Shown piece by piece: positions 18,854 through 27,504 of a stretch of 64,000 nucleotides of DNA. Below the pieces are notes generated by a model that saw only the letters and a program-made list of their open reading frames with translations, had not been told where the DNA came from and did no database searches. Position 1 is the stretch's first letter; the number at the start of each line of letters is the position of its first letter. Source of the DNA: Alphaproteobacteria bacterium. GTDB lineage: Bacteria > Pseudomonadota > Alphaproteobacteria > UBA8366 > GCA-2717185. The stretch is from assembly GCA_040905865.1 (NCBI GenBank), contig JBBDQU010000058.1, positions 24,328 to 88,327 on the forward strand, given 5' to 3'. Both the position numbers and the translations under genes were made by a program.

Positions 18854-19999
18854 TCAGTCGCGGTAGGTCGACGGCGTGAAATCCTGAACGGCACTGTCGC
18901 GCTTTTCCAGCCAGTAGCGTTGGGGCGGCGGCACCGTGTCGAAGGGGTTGCCGACGCCCAGCTTGCGCGCCGCATCCATCGGCCAGTTCGGATTGTACAG
19001 CGCCTCGCGGGCGATCGCGATCAGGTCCGCCTTGCCCTGGTTCAGGATTTCCTCGGCATGGTCGGGATGCACGATCAGCCCGACGGCCATGGTCAGGATA
19101 TCGCCGTCGCGCTTGACCTTGTCCGCATAGGGCACCTGGTAGCCATAGGTGATGGGGCCGGTATCGACGACCGGCGCGCCGCGCATGCCGCCCGAGGAAC
19201 AGTCGATGACATCGACGCCGAGGGGTTTGACGATGCGGGCCAGGGCTGCGCTCTGGTCCGGGCCCCAGCCGGCGTCGTCCTCGACGGACAGCCGCATGAA
19301 CAGGGGTTTTTCGTCCGGCCAGACGCGGCGGATCGCCCTGACGACCTCGGTCGCGAAACGCATGCGGTTTTCTTCCGATCCGCCATATTCGTCGTTGCGC
19401 CGGTTGGCGAAGGGCGACAGGAACTGGTGGATCAGGTAGCCATGCGCCGCGTGGATTTCCAGCACATCGAATCCGGCGGCATCGACGCGGGCGGCGGCCT
19501 GTCCCCAATGTTCGATGACCTCATGAATTTCATCGATGCTCAGCGCGCGGGGGACCGGATCGATGTCATTCGCGGCCTCCGCGCTGGGCGCGACCAGTTC
19601 CCAGGCGTCCCAGTCCCTGACCTCCGGCTGCGGCGTCAGCGGCCTGCCGCCTTCCCAGGGCCGGAACCGCCGCGCCTTGCGGCCGCTATGGCCAAGCTGG
19701 ATCGCGGGCACCGCGCCGTGTTGCCGGATGAAATCGGCCAGCCGTTTGTAATGCGGGATGAAATCGTCGTGCCACAGCCCGGTATCGCCGACGGTGCCGC
19801 AGCCCCGTCGCTCCACCTTGGTCGATTCGACAAAGACCAGCCCGGCCCCGCCGGCGGCGAACCGGCCCACATTCATCAGGTGCCAGTCCGTCGGATAGCC
19901 CTCGACGGCGGAATACTGGTGCATCGGCGCGATGACCACACGGTTTTTCAGGGTGACGCCGCGAATCTGGAGCGGTGAAAACAGCAACGGGTCGGCCAT
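18854..19999 (-). CDS. NADH:flavin oxidoreductase, Old Yellow Enzyme family (YqjM/NamA-like)
   Basis: FMN-dependent TIM-barrel ene-reductase of 381 aa. LLFSPLQIRGVTLKNRVVIAP is the family N-terminus, HSGRKA lies in the substrate-binding region, and DVLEIHAAHGYLIHQFLSP with NRRNDEYGGSEENR is the OYE hallmark. ATG 19999 (MADPLLFSP) was chosen over an extended frame from 20065. Usual substrates are activated alkenes such as enones or xenobiotics. The next gene in the same direction (upstream) is an FMO-like monooxygenase 85 bp away, so the two probably share a transcript. Confidence 0.92.
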   Translation of the reverse strand: MADPLLFSPLQIRGVTLKNRVVIAPMHQYSAVEGYPTDWHLMNVGRFAAGGAGLVFVESTKVERRGCGTVGDTGLWHDDFIPHYKRLADFIRQHGAVPAIQLGHSGRKARRFRPWEGGRPLTPQPEVRDWDAWELVAPSAEAANDIDPVPRALSIDEIHEVIEHWGQAAARVDAAGFDVLEIHAAHGYLIHQFLSPFANRRNDEYGGSEENRMRFATEVVRAIRRVWPDEKPLFMRLSVEDDAGWGPDQSAALARIVKPLGVDVIDCSSGGMRGAPVVDTGPITYGYQVPYADKVKRDGDILTMAVGLIVHPDHAEEILNQGKADLIAIAREALYNPNWPMDAARKLGVGNPFDTVPPPQRYWLEKRDSAVQDFTPSTYRD

Positions 20000-20084
20000 G
20001 GCTGGACTTTCTGCATGTTGGGAGAAAAAGGAAATCGACTTTAGCGACAGAGACGCTTCCGGCAAAACACTCTGTTGCAGGGTG

Positions 20085-21434
20085 TCAGCGGCGCCTTCGC
20101 CGCGCCTCGCGCAGGGTGCGCTTCAGGGAACCGAGATAGGGGACGTGCTCCTCCTCGATCGTATGGCGGGGCGAATCCCGGTAGTTGTTTTTGACCCAGT
20201 GCTTGTGTTCCGCGATGGCGGTGCGCATTTCCGCTTCGCCGGGCAGGACCGCGTTGCCCAGTTCCATTTCCCGGATCCAGCGGGCCTGGTGCTCGAAGAC
20301 CATATTGAGCGCCGTATCCGTATTGAACATGCCCATGAAATACAGCCCGGGCCAGCCCGGCGGCACGATGCGCTCGTACAGGTCGATCGCATTGTCCCGG
20401 ATCGGTACGACCTCCGGCGAGAGGAAGGGCAGGTCGATCAGATAGCCGGTCGCGGCGATCAGCGTATCGAATTCCTCCGCCGTGCCGTCGACGAAGTGGA
20501 TCGTTTTGCCCTCGATTCTTGCGATGCCCTGTTTCACCTCGATTCGGCTGTAGGCGATGTGATTGACGACGGTGGCGTTGCTGGTCACATGGGCGCGCTC
20601 GGTCAGCGGCCTGAAGCCCAGATCGGTCATGCGGCCATGCACCAGGAAGGTCAGCCACCGGGTCAGCTTGCGCCGCAGGAAACCGGGTATCCAGGGCCGC
20701 TGGATCTTGCGCGTGATATCGGTGAACGGGATGCCGCAGAGCAGCTTGGGCAGGATCAGGACCCCGGAGCGCGCGACCAGCACGGTGCGGGGCGAGGTGA
20801 CGCAGATATCGCTGACGATGTCGCAGCCGCTGTTGCCGACCCCGACCACGCAGATCCGCTTGCCGACGAAATCTTCCGGCTCCCGGTAATAATGGGAGTG
20901 GACGTATTCGCCCTTGAAATTGTCCCGGAATTCCGGGATGTGCAGCGGTTCGGTCAGGTGGCCGGTCGCGACGATGACCGTATCGAATTCCGCGGTCTCG
21001 CCATCCGCCGTTTCCACGGTCCATTTCGGCGCGTCCCGGCCGGGCGTGAATTCCGGGCGGATATCCGTGACCGTCGCATTGAAGCGGATGCGGCGGCGCA
21101 GGTCGAAATGGTCCGCGTAGGATTCCAGATAATTGTGCATGTCCCGATGGTCGGGAAAATCCTGCACGTCCGGGGCGAAGTCCAGGTCGCTGAACCGCGT
21201 GACGTTCCGCGAGGTGTTGATATGCAGCGTGCGGTAGGCGGAGGATCGGTTGTTGTCGTTCCTGTAGCACCACATGCCGCCGATTTTCGTGCCGATCTCG
21301 AACAGGGTGACGTTTTCGAATCCGGCCTCGGTCAGGTATTTGGCGCAGCAGATTCCCGCCGCGCCGGCGCCGATGATGGCGATGCGCTTCGCCGTCGCGG
21401 CAGTCGCGGTTTCTGCGGTTGCTGCATCCGTCAT
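20085..21434 (-). CDS. Flavin-containing monooxygenase (FMO/Baeyer-Villiger class B)
   Basis: FAD- and NADPH-dependent monooxygenase of 449 aa that oxygenates nucleophilic N or S, or ketones. The FAD site is IAIIGAGAAGICCAKYL near residue 20. The FMO identifying motif FxGxxxHxxxY appears as FKGEYVHSHYY, and the NADPH site is ICVVGVGNSGCDI. It sits 4 bp after the LLM-family gene stop, so translation of the two may be coupled. Family members include trimethylamine monooxygenases; that group cannot be assigned here from motifs alone. Confidence 0.9.
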   Translation of the reverse strand: MTDAATAETATAATAKRIAIIGAGAAGICCAKYLTEAGFENVTLFEIGTKIGGMWCYRNDNNRSSAYRTLHINTSRNVTRFSDLDFAPDVQDFPDHRDMHNYLESYADHFDLRRRIRFNATVTDIRPEFTPGRDAPKWTVETADGETAEFDTVIVATGHLTEPLHIPEFRDNFKGEYVHSHYYREPEDFVGKRICVVGVGNSGCDIVSDICVTSPRTVLVARSGVLILPKLLCGIPFTDITRKIQRPWIPGFLRRKLTRWLTFLVHGRMTDLGFRPLTERAHVTSNATVVNHIAYSRIEVKQGIARIEGKTIHFVDGTAEEFDTLIAATGYLIDLPFLSPEVVPIRDNAIDLYERIVPPGWPGLYFMGMFNTDTALNMVFEHQARWIREMELGNAVLPGEAEMRTAIAEHKHWVKNNYRDSPRHTIEEEHVPYLGSLKRTLREARRRRR

Positions 21435-21438
21435 GGCG

Positions 21439-22305
21439 TTATCGCGGCGCCAGGGTTTCCAGGGCTTTCCAGTCCGGCGCGGCGCCGCCGTCGGGGTTTA
21501 GCGGCTGAATGCAGACATGGGTCGCCCCGGCGTCGAAATGCGCCTTGATCCGCGCCTCGATGTCGGCGGCGCTGCCCCAGGCGACCATGGCGTCGAGGAA
21601 ACGGTGGTTGCCGCCGCCGGAAAGCTCGTTTTCGGAAAAGCCGCAGCGCAGCCAGTTGTTGCGATAATTGGGCAGCGTCATGTAGCGGCTCAGCCCCTGG
21701 GCGGCCACGTTCCGCGCCGTGCCCGCATCGCCGGTCAGGCATATTTTCTGTTCGATGCAGAGCCAGGCATCGGGGCCCATGATCTCGCGCGCCCGCGCCG
21801 TGTATTCCGGCGTCACGTTATAGGGCAGGGCGCCCGAGGTCCGGTCCCGGGACAGGGCCAGCATGTTCGGACCCAGCGCGCCGATCACGATATTCCGCGC
21901 CGGCGCGGAAATGGCGATATTGGCGGCGTCCATGGCGTCGATATAGGCGCGCATCGTCGTCACCGGCTTGCCGTATTGATGGCCGCGCGCCCCTTCGACC
22001 AGCGGCATGTGCGACACGCCAAGCCCCAGCACGAAGCGGTCGTCATACAGCGTGTTCAGCGTATTATGCCCGGCCATCGCCGACAGCGCGTCGCGGGCGT
22101 ATATATTGGCGATACCGCTGCCGACGGCCAGCGTTTCGGTTTGCGCCAGCAGGTAACTGCCCAGCGCCATCGACTCGTAGGACGTCGATTCCGGGTACCA
22201 CAGGACGCCGTAACCCAGTTTTTCGACGGTTTTCGCCAGTTCCGAAATCTGTGGCCGGGTCAGCGCGTTGCATGAATGCCAGACCCCGTATTTGCCCATT
22301 TGCAT
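21439..22305 (-). CDS. LLM-class (luciferase-like) flavin-dependent oxidoreductase
   Basis: A 288-aa TIM-barrel protein of the bacterial luciferase superfamily, TIGR03620-like. GYGVLWYPESTSYESMALGS, LAVGSGIANIYARDA and RFVLGLGVSH are the family blocks; the last lines the flavin/F420 phosphate site. ATG 22305 has GGGGAAG upstream at a good distance. Cofactor choice (FMNH2 or F420) is open; F420 is uncommon in this lineage. It starts an operon with the FMO and OYE genes and is divergent from the complex II-like operon. Confidence 0.85.
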   Translation of the reverse strand: MQMGKYGVWHSCNALTRPQISELAKTVEKLGYGVLWYPESTSYESMALGSYLLAQTETLAVGSGIANIYARDALSAMAGHNTLNTLYDDRFVLGLGVSHMPLVEGARGHQYGKPVTTMRAYIDAMDAANIAISAPARNIVIGALGPNMLALSRDRTSGALPYNVTPEYTARAREIMGPDAWLCIEQKICLTGDAGTARNVAAQGLSRYMTLPNYRNNWLRCGFSENELSGGGNHRFLDAMVAWGSAADIEARIKAHFDAGATHVCIQPLNPDGGAAPDWKALETLAPR

Positions 22306-22422
22306 GATTTTGTTCTTCCCCGCAGAATACCGGCCGGCGTCGATGGCCGCGCCATGCCGGATTGCCATGATTGCATGTTGGCCCGAGTATGGCGCGCCAG
22401 GGGGATAGAGGGAAGGCGGACC

Positions 22423-23154
22423 GTGACGGAAACGCAATCGGGCAAATCGCTGCGGGTCGATATCTGGCGCGGCGGCGATGATGGCTGGCTGGACACCTTC
22501 AATGTGCCGCGCCAGCCCAGCCAGACGATCCTGGATGTGGTCACCTATGTGCAGCGGAAACTGGATGCGACCCTGTCCTACCGGTTTTCCTGCCGGGTCG
22601 GGATGTGCGGATCCTGCGCGATGACCGTGAACGGCAAGCCGCGCTGGACCTGCCGCACCCATGTGGACTCGGTTGCGGAAGACGGGCGGATCGAAATCCG
22701 GCCGCTGCGCAATTTCCCCATCGTCAAGGACCTTGCCGTCGATATGACGGTGTTCTTCGACAAATGGCGCGATGCCGGCGCGCGTTTCGCGCCGCGCGAC
22801 GGCGCCTCGCTGGAATTCGCAAACGTGGACCCGCAAAGCCCGGCGCGCCGGGAAGCCACGGCCGCCATCGAATGCATCGGCTGCGGCGTCTGCTATGCGG
22901 CATGCGACGTGGTTGCGTGGAAACCGGATTACCTGGGCCCGGCCGCGCTGAACCGGGTCTGGACGCTGGTCAATGACGAGCGGGACGCCGACCCCGAAGC
23001 GCATCTCGGCCCGGTCGCGGGGGATGCGGGCTGCCATGCCTGTCACAGCCAGCAGGGTTGCTCGACCCACTGTCCGAAGAATCTCAGCCCGACGGCGGCG
23101 ATTGCCGGGCTGAAACGCCGGACGCTGGCGGCGCTGCTGAAGGGCCGGCTATGA
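22423..23154 (+). CDS. Succinate dehydrogenase/fumarate reductase iron-sulfur subunit (SdhB/FrdB-like)
   Basis: Electron-transfer subunit of a complex II-type enzyme. Cys57, 62, 65 and 77 (SCRVGMCGSC ... WTC) bind the [2Fe-2S] cluster. CIGCGVCYAAC and CHSQQGCSTHCPKNLSP supply the [4Fe-4S] and third clusters. The GTG start at 22423 follows GGAAGG and gives 243 aa; an upstream ATG at 22372 is possible. The stop lies in an ATGA overlap with the next gene. Gene order here is B-C-D-A rather than the usual C-D-A-B, which suggests a second enzyme and not the main TCA complex. Confidence 0.9.
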   Translation: MTETQSGKSLRVDIWRGGDDGWLDTFNVPRQPSQTILDVVTYVQRKLDATLSYRFSCRVGMCGSCAMTVNGKPRWTCRTHVDSVAEDGRIEIRPLRNFPIVKDLAVDMTVFFDKWRDAGARFAPRDGASLEFANVDPQSPARREATAAIECIGCGVCYAACDVVAWKPDYLGPAALNRVWTLVNDERDADPEAHLGPVAGDAGCHACHSQQGCSTHCPKNLSPTAAIAGLKRRTLAALLKGRL

Positions 23155-23486
23155 GCGGACGGCTGGAGCTGTGGCTGTTCGCGGCGCAGCGGCTGACCGC
23201 GATGATCCTGGCGCCGCTGGTGCTGCTGCATCTGGCCGTCATGATCTATGCGGTACAGGACGGGTTGTCGGCCGCTGAAATCCTGGGCCGAACCCGGGGC
23301 AGCGTCTTCTGGGGCGGCGTCTACGGGCTGTTCGTCCTCGCGGCGGCGGTGCATGGCGCCATCGGGCTGCGGGTGGTGATGCGGGAAATGACCGCCTGGC
23401 GCGGCGCGGTCCCCAATATCGTCGCGGCGCTGTTCTGTGTCGCGGTGCTGGCGCTCGGCATCCGCGCCGTCGGGGCGATCACATGA
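23151..23486 (+). CDS. Complex II-like membrane anchor subunit 1
   Basis: A 111-aa protein with three predicted helices (about 10-35, 55-78, 88-108) and little sequence outside them. LFAAQRLTAMILAPLVLLHL places an Arg at the start of helix 1 and a His at its end, and a further His (AVHGAIGLR) lies in helix 2; these could ligate heme or line the quinone site. It overlaps the genes on both sides by ATGA. It is identified by position, size and topology as the SdhD/FrdD-type anchor. Confidence 0.75.
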   Translation: MSGRLELWLFAAQRLTAMILAPLVLLHLAVMIYAVQDGLSAAEILGRTRGSVFWGGVYGLFVLAAAVHGAIGLRVVMREMTAWRGAVPNIVAALFCVAVLALGIRAVGAIT

Positions 23487-23830
23487 GTACGATTGCCGCG
23501 CATCGCAATCACCCGACCTACTGGGCCTTCGTCCTGCACCGGGTGTCGGGGCTGGCGCTGGCGCTGTTCCTGCCGGTGCATCTGTATGTGCTGTCGCTGG
23601 TCATCGACGGCGGCGCGCGGTTCGACGCTTTCATCGACTGGACGGCGCATCCTTTGGTCAAGGCGGCGGAAACCGGGCTGGTGGTCCTGCTGGCCCTGCA
23701 CATGGCCGGCGGGCTGCGCCTGCTGGCGGTCGAATTCCTGCCCTGGCATGACCGGCAGAAGACGCTGGCCGCGCTCGCCGCCGGTTTCGCCTTCGCCATC
23801 GGCATCCTCTATCTGCTCAACGTGGTCTGA
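23483..23830 (+). CDS. Complex II-like cytochrome b subunit (SdhC family)
   Basis: A 115-aa three-helix membrane protein. LHRVSGLALALFLPVHLYV carries the HRxSG motif of the SdhC cytochrome b556 family and the following His, and LHMAGGLRLL has the helix 2 His, the likely heme ligand. It starts in an ATGA overlap with the first anchor gene and ends 6 bp before the flavoprotein gene. It should hold quinone and possibly one heme b together with the first anchor. Confidence 0.85.
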   Translation: MSTIAAHRNHPTYWAFVLHRVSGLALALFLPVHLYVLSLVIDGGARFDAFIDWTAHPLVKAAETGLVVLLALHMAGGLRLLAVEFLPWHDRQKTLAALAAGFAFAIGILYLLNVV

Positions 23831-23836
23831 AAAAGC

Positions 23837-25558
23837 ATGGTCGACATCGCAAGACGCCAGACGGATATCCTGATTCTCGGTTCGGGCGGGGCGGGGCTGT
23901 TCGCCGCGCTGCACGCCCACAAGATCGATCCGGCGCTGGATATCACCATCGCGGTCAAGGGGCTGCTGGGGAAATCCGGCTGCACAAGGATGGTGCAGGG
24001 CGGATACAATGTCGCCCTGTCGAAGGACGATTCGGTCGAGCGCCATTTCATGGACACGATCGAGGGCGGCAAATGGCTGAACAATCAGGACCTGGCCTGG
24101 GCGCTGATCACCAATGCGGTGATCCGGATTCACGAGCTTGAAAACGAACTCGGCTGTTTCTTCGACCGGAACCCGGACGGCACGATCCACCAGAAAGCCT
24201 TCGCCGGGCAGACCTTCGACCGCACCGTGCACAAGGGCGACCTGACCGGGATCGAGATCATCAGCCGCCTGGCCGAACAGGTCTGGGCGCGCGACATCAA
24301 CCGGCTGGAGGAACACCGGGCCTTGGCGCTGATCCGCAGCGTCGACGGCAAGCGGCTGGCCGGCGTGCTGCTGGCCGATATGCGCGACGGGGCGCTGGTC
24401 TTCGTGCAGGCGAAGGCGGTGCTGCTGGCGACCGGCGGCGGGCCGACCATGTACCGCTACCACACACCGTCCGGCGACAAGAGCTGCGACGGCATGGCGA
24501 TGGCGCTGCGCGCCGGGCTGCCGCTGCGCGACATGGAAATGGTGCAGTTCCACCCGACCGGGCTGATCGCGGGCAAGGATACGAGGATCACCGGCACGAT
24601 CATCGAGGAAGGACTGCGCGGCGCCGGGGGGCACCTGCTGGACGGCGCCGGGGAACGCTTCATGCACAGGTTCGATCCGCGCGGCGAGCGGGCGACCCGC
24701 GATATCGTCAGCCGCGGCATGTTCGAACAGATGCGCCACGGCCATACCAGCCCCAATGGCGGCCTCTATATCACCATGCGGCATCTCGATCCGGCGATGG
24801 TCCGCAAATCCTTCAAGGGCATGGTCGAACGCTGCCACGATGTCGGTTTCGATCTCGTCGGCGGGCTGGTCGAGATCGTGCCGACCGCGCATTACATGAT
24901 GGGCGGCGTGGTCTTCGGGGTCGATGGCAAAACCGAACTGCCCGGCCTGTTCGCGGCGGGCGAGGATACGGGCGGGGTGCATGGCGCAAACCGGCTGGGC
25001 GGCAACGGCGTCGCCAATTCGACCGTGTTCGGCGGGCTGGCCGGCGATGCGATGGCGCCCTTCGTAAAGGCGGAAGGCGAATTTTCCGAACCGGACGATG
25101 CCGCGCTGCAAGCCGCCGCCGCCCGTGCGCTGGCGCCGTTCGGCCGGCCGGCGGGCGACATGAACGCGGTGCGCGACCGGCTGTACGACATGATGTGGGA
25201 CGACGCGGGCATCGTGCGGACCCGCGACAGCCTGACCCGCGCGCTGGGGGCGCTGGATGAACTGGATGCGGCGCTGGGCGAAATCGGCCTGGCGGAACAG
25301 GACCCGGCCTTCAATCTCAGCTGGCATGACTGGCTGAACATGGAGAACCTGATCCTGGTCAGCCGGTCCATCTGCCACGCGGCGATGGCGCGGGAAAATT
25401 CGCGCGGCGCGCATTTCCGCGAGGATTTCCCCGAACCGGGCGACCTGGAAACTTCCTATTACACGGTCGTGACGCTGGCGGAGGGCGGCCTTTCGGTTGC
25501 CACGAACCCGGTCGATTTCACCCGCGTCCGGCCCGGCGAAAGCCTCATTACGGACTGA
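23837..25558 (+). CDS. Succinate dehydrogenase/fumarate reductase flavoprotein subunit-like
   Basis: A 573-aa FAD subunit. LILGSGGAGLFAALHA is the dinucleotide fold, followed by GKSGCTRMVQGG. MVQFHPTGL and RGERATRDIVSRGMF contain the catalytic-region His and the Arg that shuttles protons, and TAHYMMGG is the substrate-binding His segment. I do not see the usual His-Ser-x-x-Ala FAD-linkage block of SdhA in this part, so covalent FAD attachment is uncertain. It is the last gene of the B-C-D-A operon and ends 1 bp before the convergent TauD stop. The physiological direction is not determined. Confidence 0.88.
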   Translation: MVDIARRQTDILILGSGGAGLFAALHAHKIDPALDITIAVKGLLGKSGCTRMVQGGYNVALSKDDSVERHFMDTIEGGKWLNNQDLAWALITNAVIRIHELENELGCFFDRNPDGTIHQKAFAGQTFDRTVHKGDLTGIEIISRLAEQVWARDINRLEEHRALALIRSVDGKRLAGVLLADMRDGALVFVQAKAVLLATGGGPTMYRYHTPSGDKSCDGMAMALRAGLPLRDMEMVQFHPTGLIAGKDTRITGTIIEEGLRGAGGHLLDGAGERFMHRFDPRGERATRDIVSRGMFEQMRHGHTSPNGGLYITMRHLDPAMVRKSFKGMVERCHDVGFDLVGGLVEIVPTAHYMMGGVVFGVDGKTELPGLFAAGEDTGGVHGANRLGGNGVANSTVFGGLAGDAMAPFVKAEGEFSEPDDAALQAAAARALAPFGRPAGDMNAVRDRLYDMMWDDAGIVRTRDSLTRALGALDELDAALGEIGLAEQDPAFNLSWHDWLNMENLILVSRSICHAAMARENSRGAHFREDFPEPGDLETSYYTVVTLAEGGLSVATNPVDFTRVRPGESLITD

Positions 25559-25559
25559 T

Positions 25560-26390
25560 CTACGCCGGCACGTCGCCTTCCAGGATGATCCGGTGCATGA
25601 CCCTTCCTTCCGAATGGTCGTAATCGCCATAGGCCAGGTGCAGGACCGCCCGGTTGTCGCACAGCAGCAGGTCGCCGACCCGCCATTTGTGCCGGTAACA
25701 GATTTCCGGCCGGATGATGCTGCTCATCAGATCGTCCATGAAGCGGTGGCTTTCCTCCGGCGCCATGTCGACGAACCGCTCGGTCTTGCCGGGATGGATA
25801 TAGATCGCTTTCCTGCCGGTTTCCGGATGGGTGCGGATCAGCGGGTGGATCTGTCCGCCGCCGTATTTCTGCTTGTCCTCGTCGCTGACATAGATGCGGT
25901 TTTCGATCTTGTTGACCGTCTTTATGCCCGCGAGCTTCGAACGCACGGTGCCCGGCAGCGCGTCATAGGCCATATGCATGTTGGCGAAACCCGTATCGCC
26001 GCCCGATGAGGGCAGGGCGACCGCGTACAGCGCCGTGACCTTGGGCGGCTTCGCATGGTTTGTATGGTCGGTATGCCAGTCCCGGGAGCCGGGCTGCTTC
26101 ACGGTGCCGTCCGGGTCGGGCGGAATCCGGCGGCTGTCCAGCACGGCGATTTCGGGGTGTTCCGGCATCAGCCAGTCGGTCAGGTGCTGCGCCATGGTGT
26201 CGCCGAACAGCCGTATCGCGGCGAGATACTGTTCCGGGTTCAGCTTCTGGTCGCGGATCACGAGGACAAGATGGTCCCGCAGCGCCGTCTGCATCGCGTC
26301 GATATCGGCGGGATCGACCGGACGGCTCAGGTCGACGCCCGTGACGGCGGCGCCGAGCGCATCGCCCAGCGGTGTGATGGTCATGGCCAT
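25560..26390 (-). CDS. TauD/TfdA-family Fe(II)/2-oxoglutarate dioxygenase (copy 1)
   Basis: A 276-aa non-heme iron dioxygenase. WHTDHTNH gives the HxD iron ligands and LCDNRAVLHLA gives the distal His; HPETGRKAIYIHP contains the Arg that binds the 2-oxoglutarate carboxylate. ATG 26390 has GGAGAACC directly upstream; the longer frame to 26585 is unrelated. Usual substrates are sulfonates or aryloxyalkanoates. It shares WHTDHTNH and HPLIRTHPETGRKA with the copy at 46943, so those two are close paralogues. It is divergent from the fumarase genes. Confidence 0.92.
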   Translation of the reverse strand: MAMTITPLGDALGAAVTGVDLSRPVDPADIDAMQTALRDHLVLVIRDQKLNPEQYLAAIRLFGDTMAQHLTDWLMPEHPEIAVLDSRRIPPDPDGTVKQPGSRDWHTDHTNHAKPPKVTALYAVALPSSGGDTGFANMHMAYDALPGTVRSKLAGIKTVNKIENRIYVSDEDKQKYGGGQIHPLIRTHPETGRKAIYIHPGKTERFVDMAPEESHRFMDDLMSSIIRPEICYRHKWRVGDLLLCDNRAVLHLAYGDYDHSEGRVMHRIILEGDVPA

Positions 26391-26541
26391 AAGGTTCTCC
26401 TCTCTTCGGGTCCGCAACGGCGAAAGCCTAAACCGCCTGGGGGCTTCCTGCCAAATGTCATGTATTATATCGCGGACAGGCGGACAGGTCCTGCTTGACC
26501 GGGCGGGCAAAGCGGGCAAGCTTGGGGGAAGGGAGAAAGCC

Positions 26542-27504
26542 ATGATCAGGATCGAAGCGATAGAGGAAGCGGCGTTCGAGATCACCAGCCGCGCCGCGAT
26601 TGAAATCCCCGAGGACTACCGCACGGGGCTGCGGGAACTGGTGAAGGGCGAAAAGGCGGAACTGAGCCGCTTCGTGCTCGAGGCGATGCTGGACAATTAC
26701 GAGGCCGCCGAGCAGGACCGCCGCGCGATGTGCGCCGATACCGGCGTGCCGCGGTTTTTCGTCAAGGCGGGGAACGAGGCCGCCATCGAAGGCGGTTTCG
26801 TGTCGCTGGAAGCCGCGCTGCGCCGCGCGCTGGCCCGGGCGACCCAGGAGGTGCCGCTCCGCCCCAACCGCGTCCACCCGCTGACCCGCCAGGACAACAA
26901 CAACAATGTCGGCATCAACGCGCCGGAAATCGACTATTCCTTCGAACCGGGCGGCGACTGGGTGGATATCACCACGGTGCACAAGGGCGGGCTGTTCGGG
27001 TCCGACTACCGGATGCTGTTCCCCGGCGACGGGATCGACGGCATCAAGCGGTTCTTCCTGGACGTGATGTATGAATTCGGGCGGCGCGGCCTCGCCTGCC
27101 AGCCGGCCATCGTCGGCGTCGGGATTGGCGGCAGCAAGGATGTCGCCATGACGCTGGGCAAGCAGGCGGCCTGCCTGCGGGTGGTCGGCGACCGCAACCC
27201 GGACCCGGCGGCGGCAAAGCTGGAGGACGAGCTGAAGGAAATGGGCAACGCCATCGGCATGGGGCCGATGGGCTATGTCGGCAGTTCGATGGTCGTCGAT
27301 TGCCATGTGGAGCTGGGCTACACCCATACCGGCGGCATGCCGATGAGCGTGCACAGCTTCTGCCTGTCGTCGCGCCGGGCGGTGGCGCGGCTGCATGGCG
27401 ACGGCCGGGTCGAATACCGCACCGACCCCAACTGGTTCACCCCTTACATGCGACGGGAGAGTGTCGAATGGCAGACGACGGAAAAGGCGCAGGCGGCGGG
27501 CTGA
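26542..27504 (+). CDS. Class I fumarate hydratase (or L-tartrate dehydratase), alpha subunit
   Basis: N-terminal-domain subunit of a [4Fe-4S] hydro-lyase, fumarate + water to L-malate. CADTG, QDNNNNVGINAPEI, HKGGLFGSDYRML and HTGGMPMSVHSFC are the family signatures. By spacing, Cys64, Cys186 and Cys274 are the likely cluster ligands (inference). Its length of 320 aa suits a split, heterodimeric enzyme. The beta gene starts inside its last 37 bp. Fumarase is preferred over tartrate dehydratase because a complex II-like operon lies just upstream, but sequence alone does not settle this. Confidence 0.85.
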   Translation: MIRIEAIEEAAFEITSRAAIEIPEDYRTGLRELVKGEKAELSRFVLEAMLDNYEAAEQDRRAMCADTGVPRFFVKAGNEAAIEGGFVSLEAALRRALARATQEVPLRPNRVHPLTRQDNNNNVGINAPEIDYSFEPGGDWVDITTVHKGGLFGSDYRMLFPGDGIDGIKRFFLDVMYEFGRRGLACQPAIVGVGIGGSKDVAMTLGKQAACLRVVGDRNPDPAAAKLEDELKEMGNAIGMGPMGYVGSSMVVDCHVELGYTHTGGMPMSVHSFCLSSRRAVARLHGDGRVEYRTDPNWFTPYMRRESVEWQTTEKAQAAG

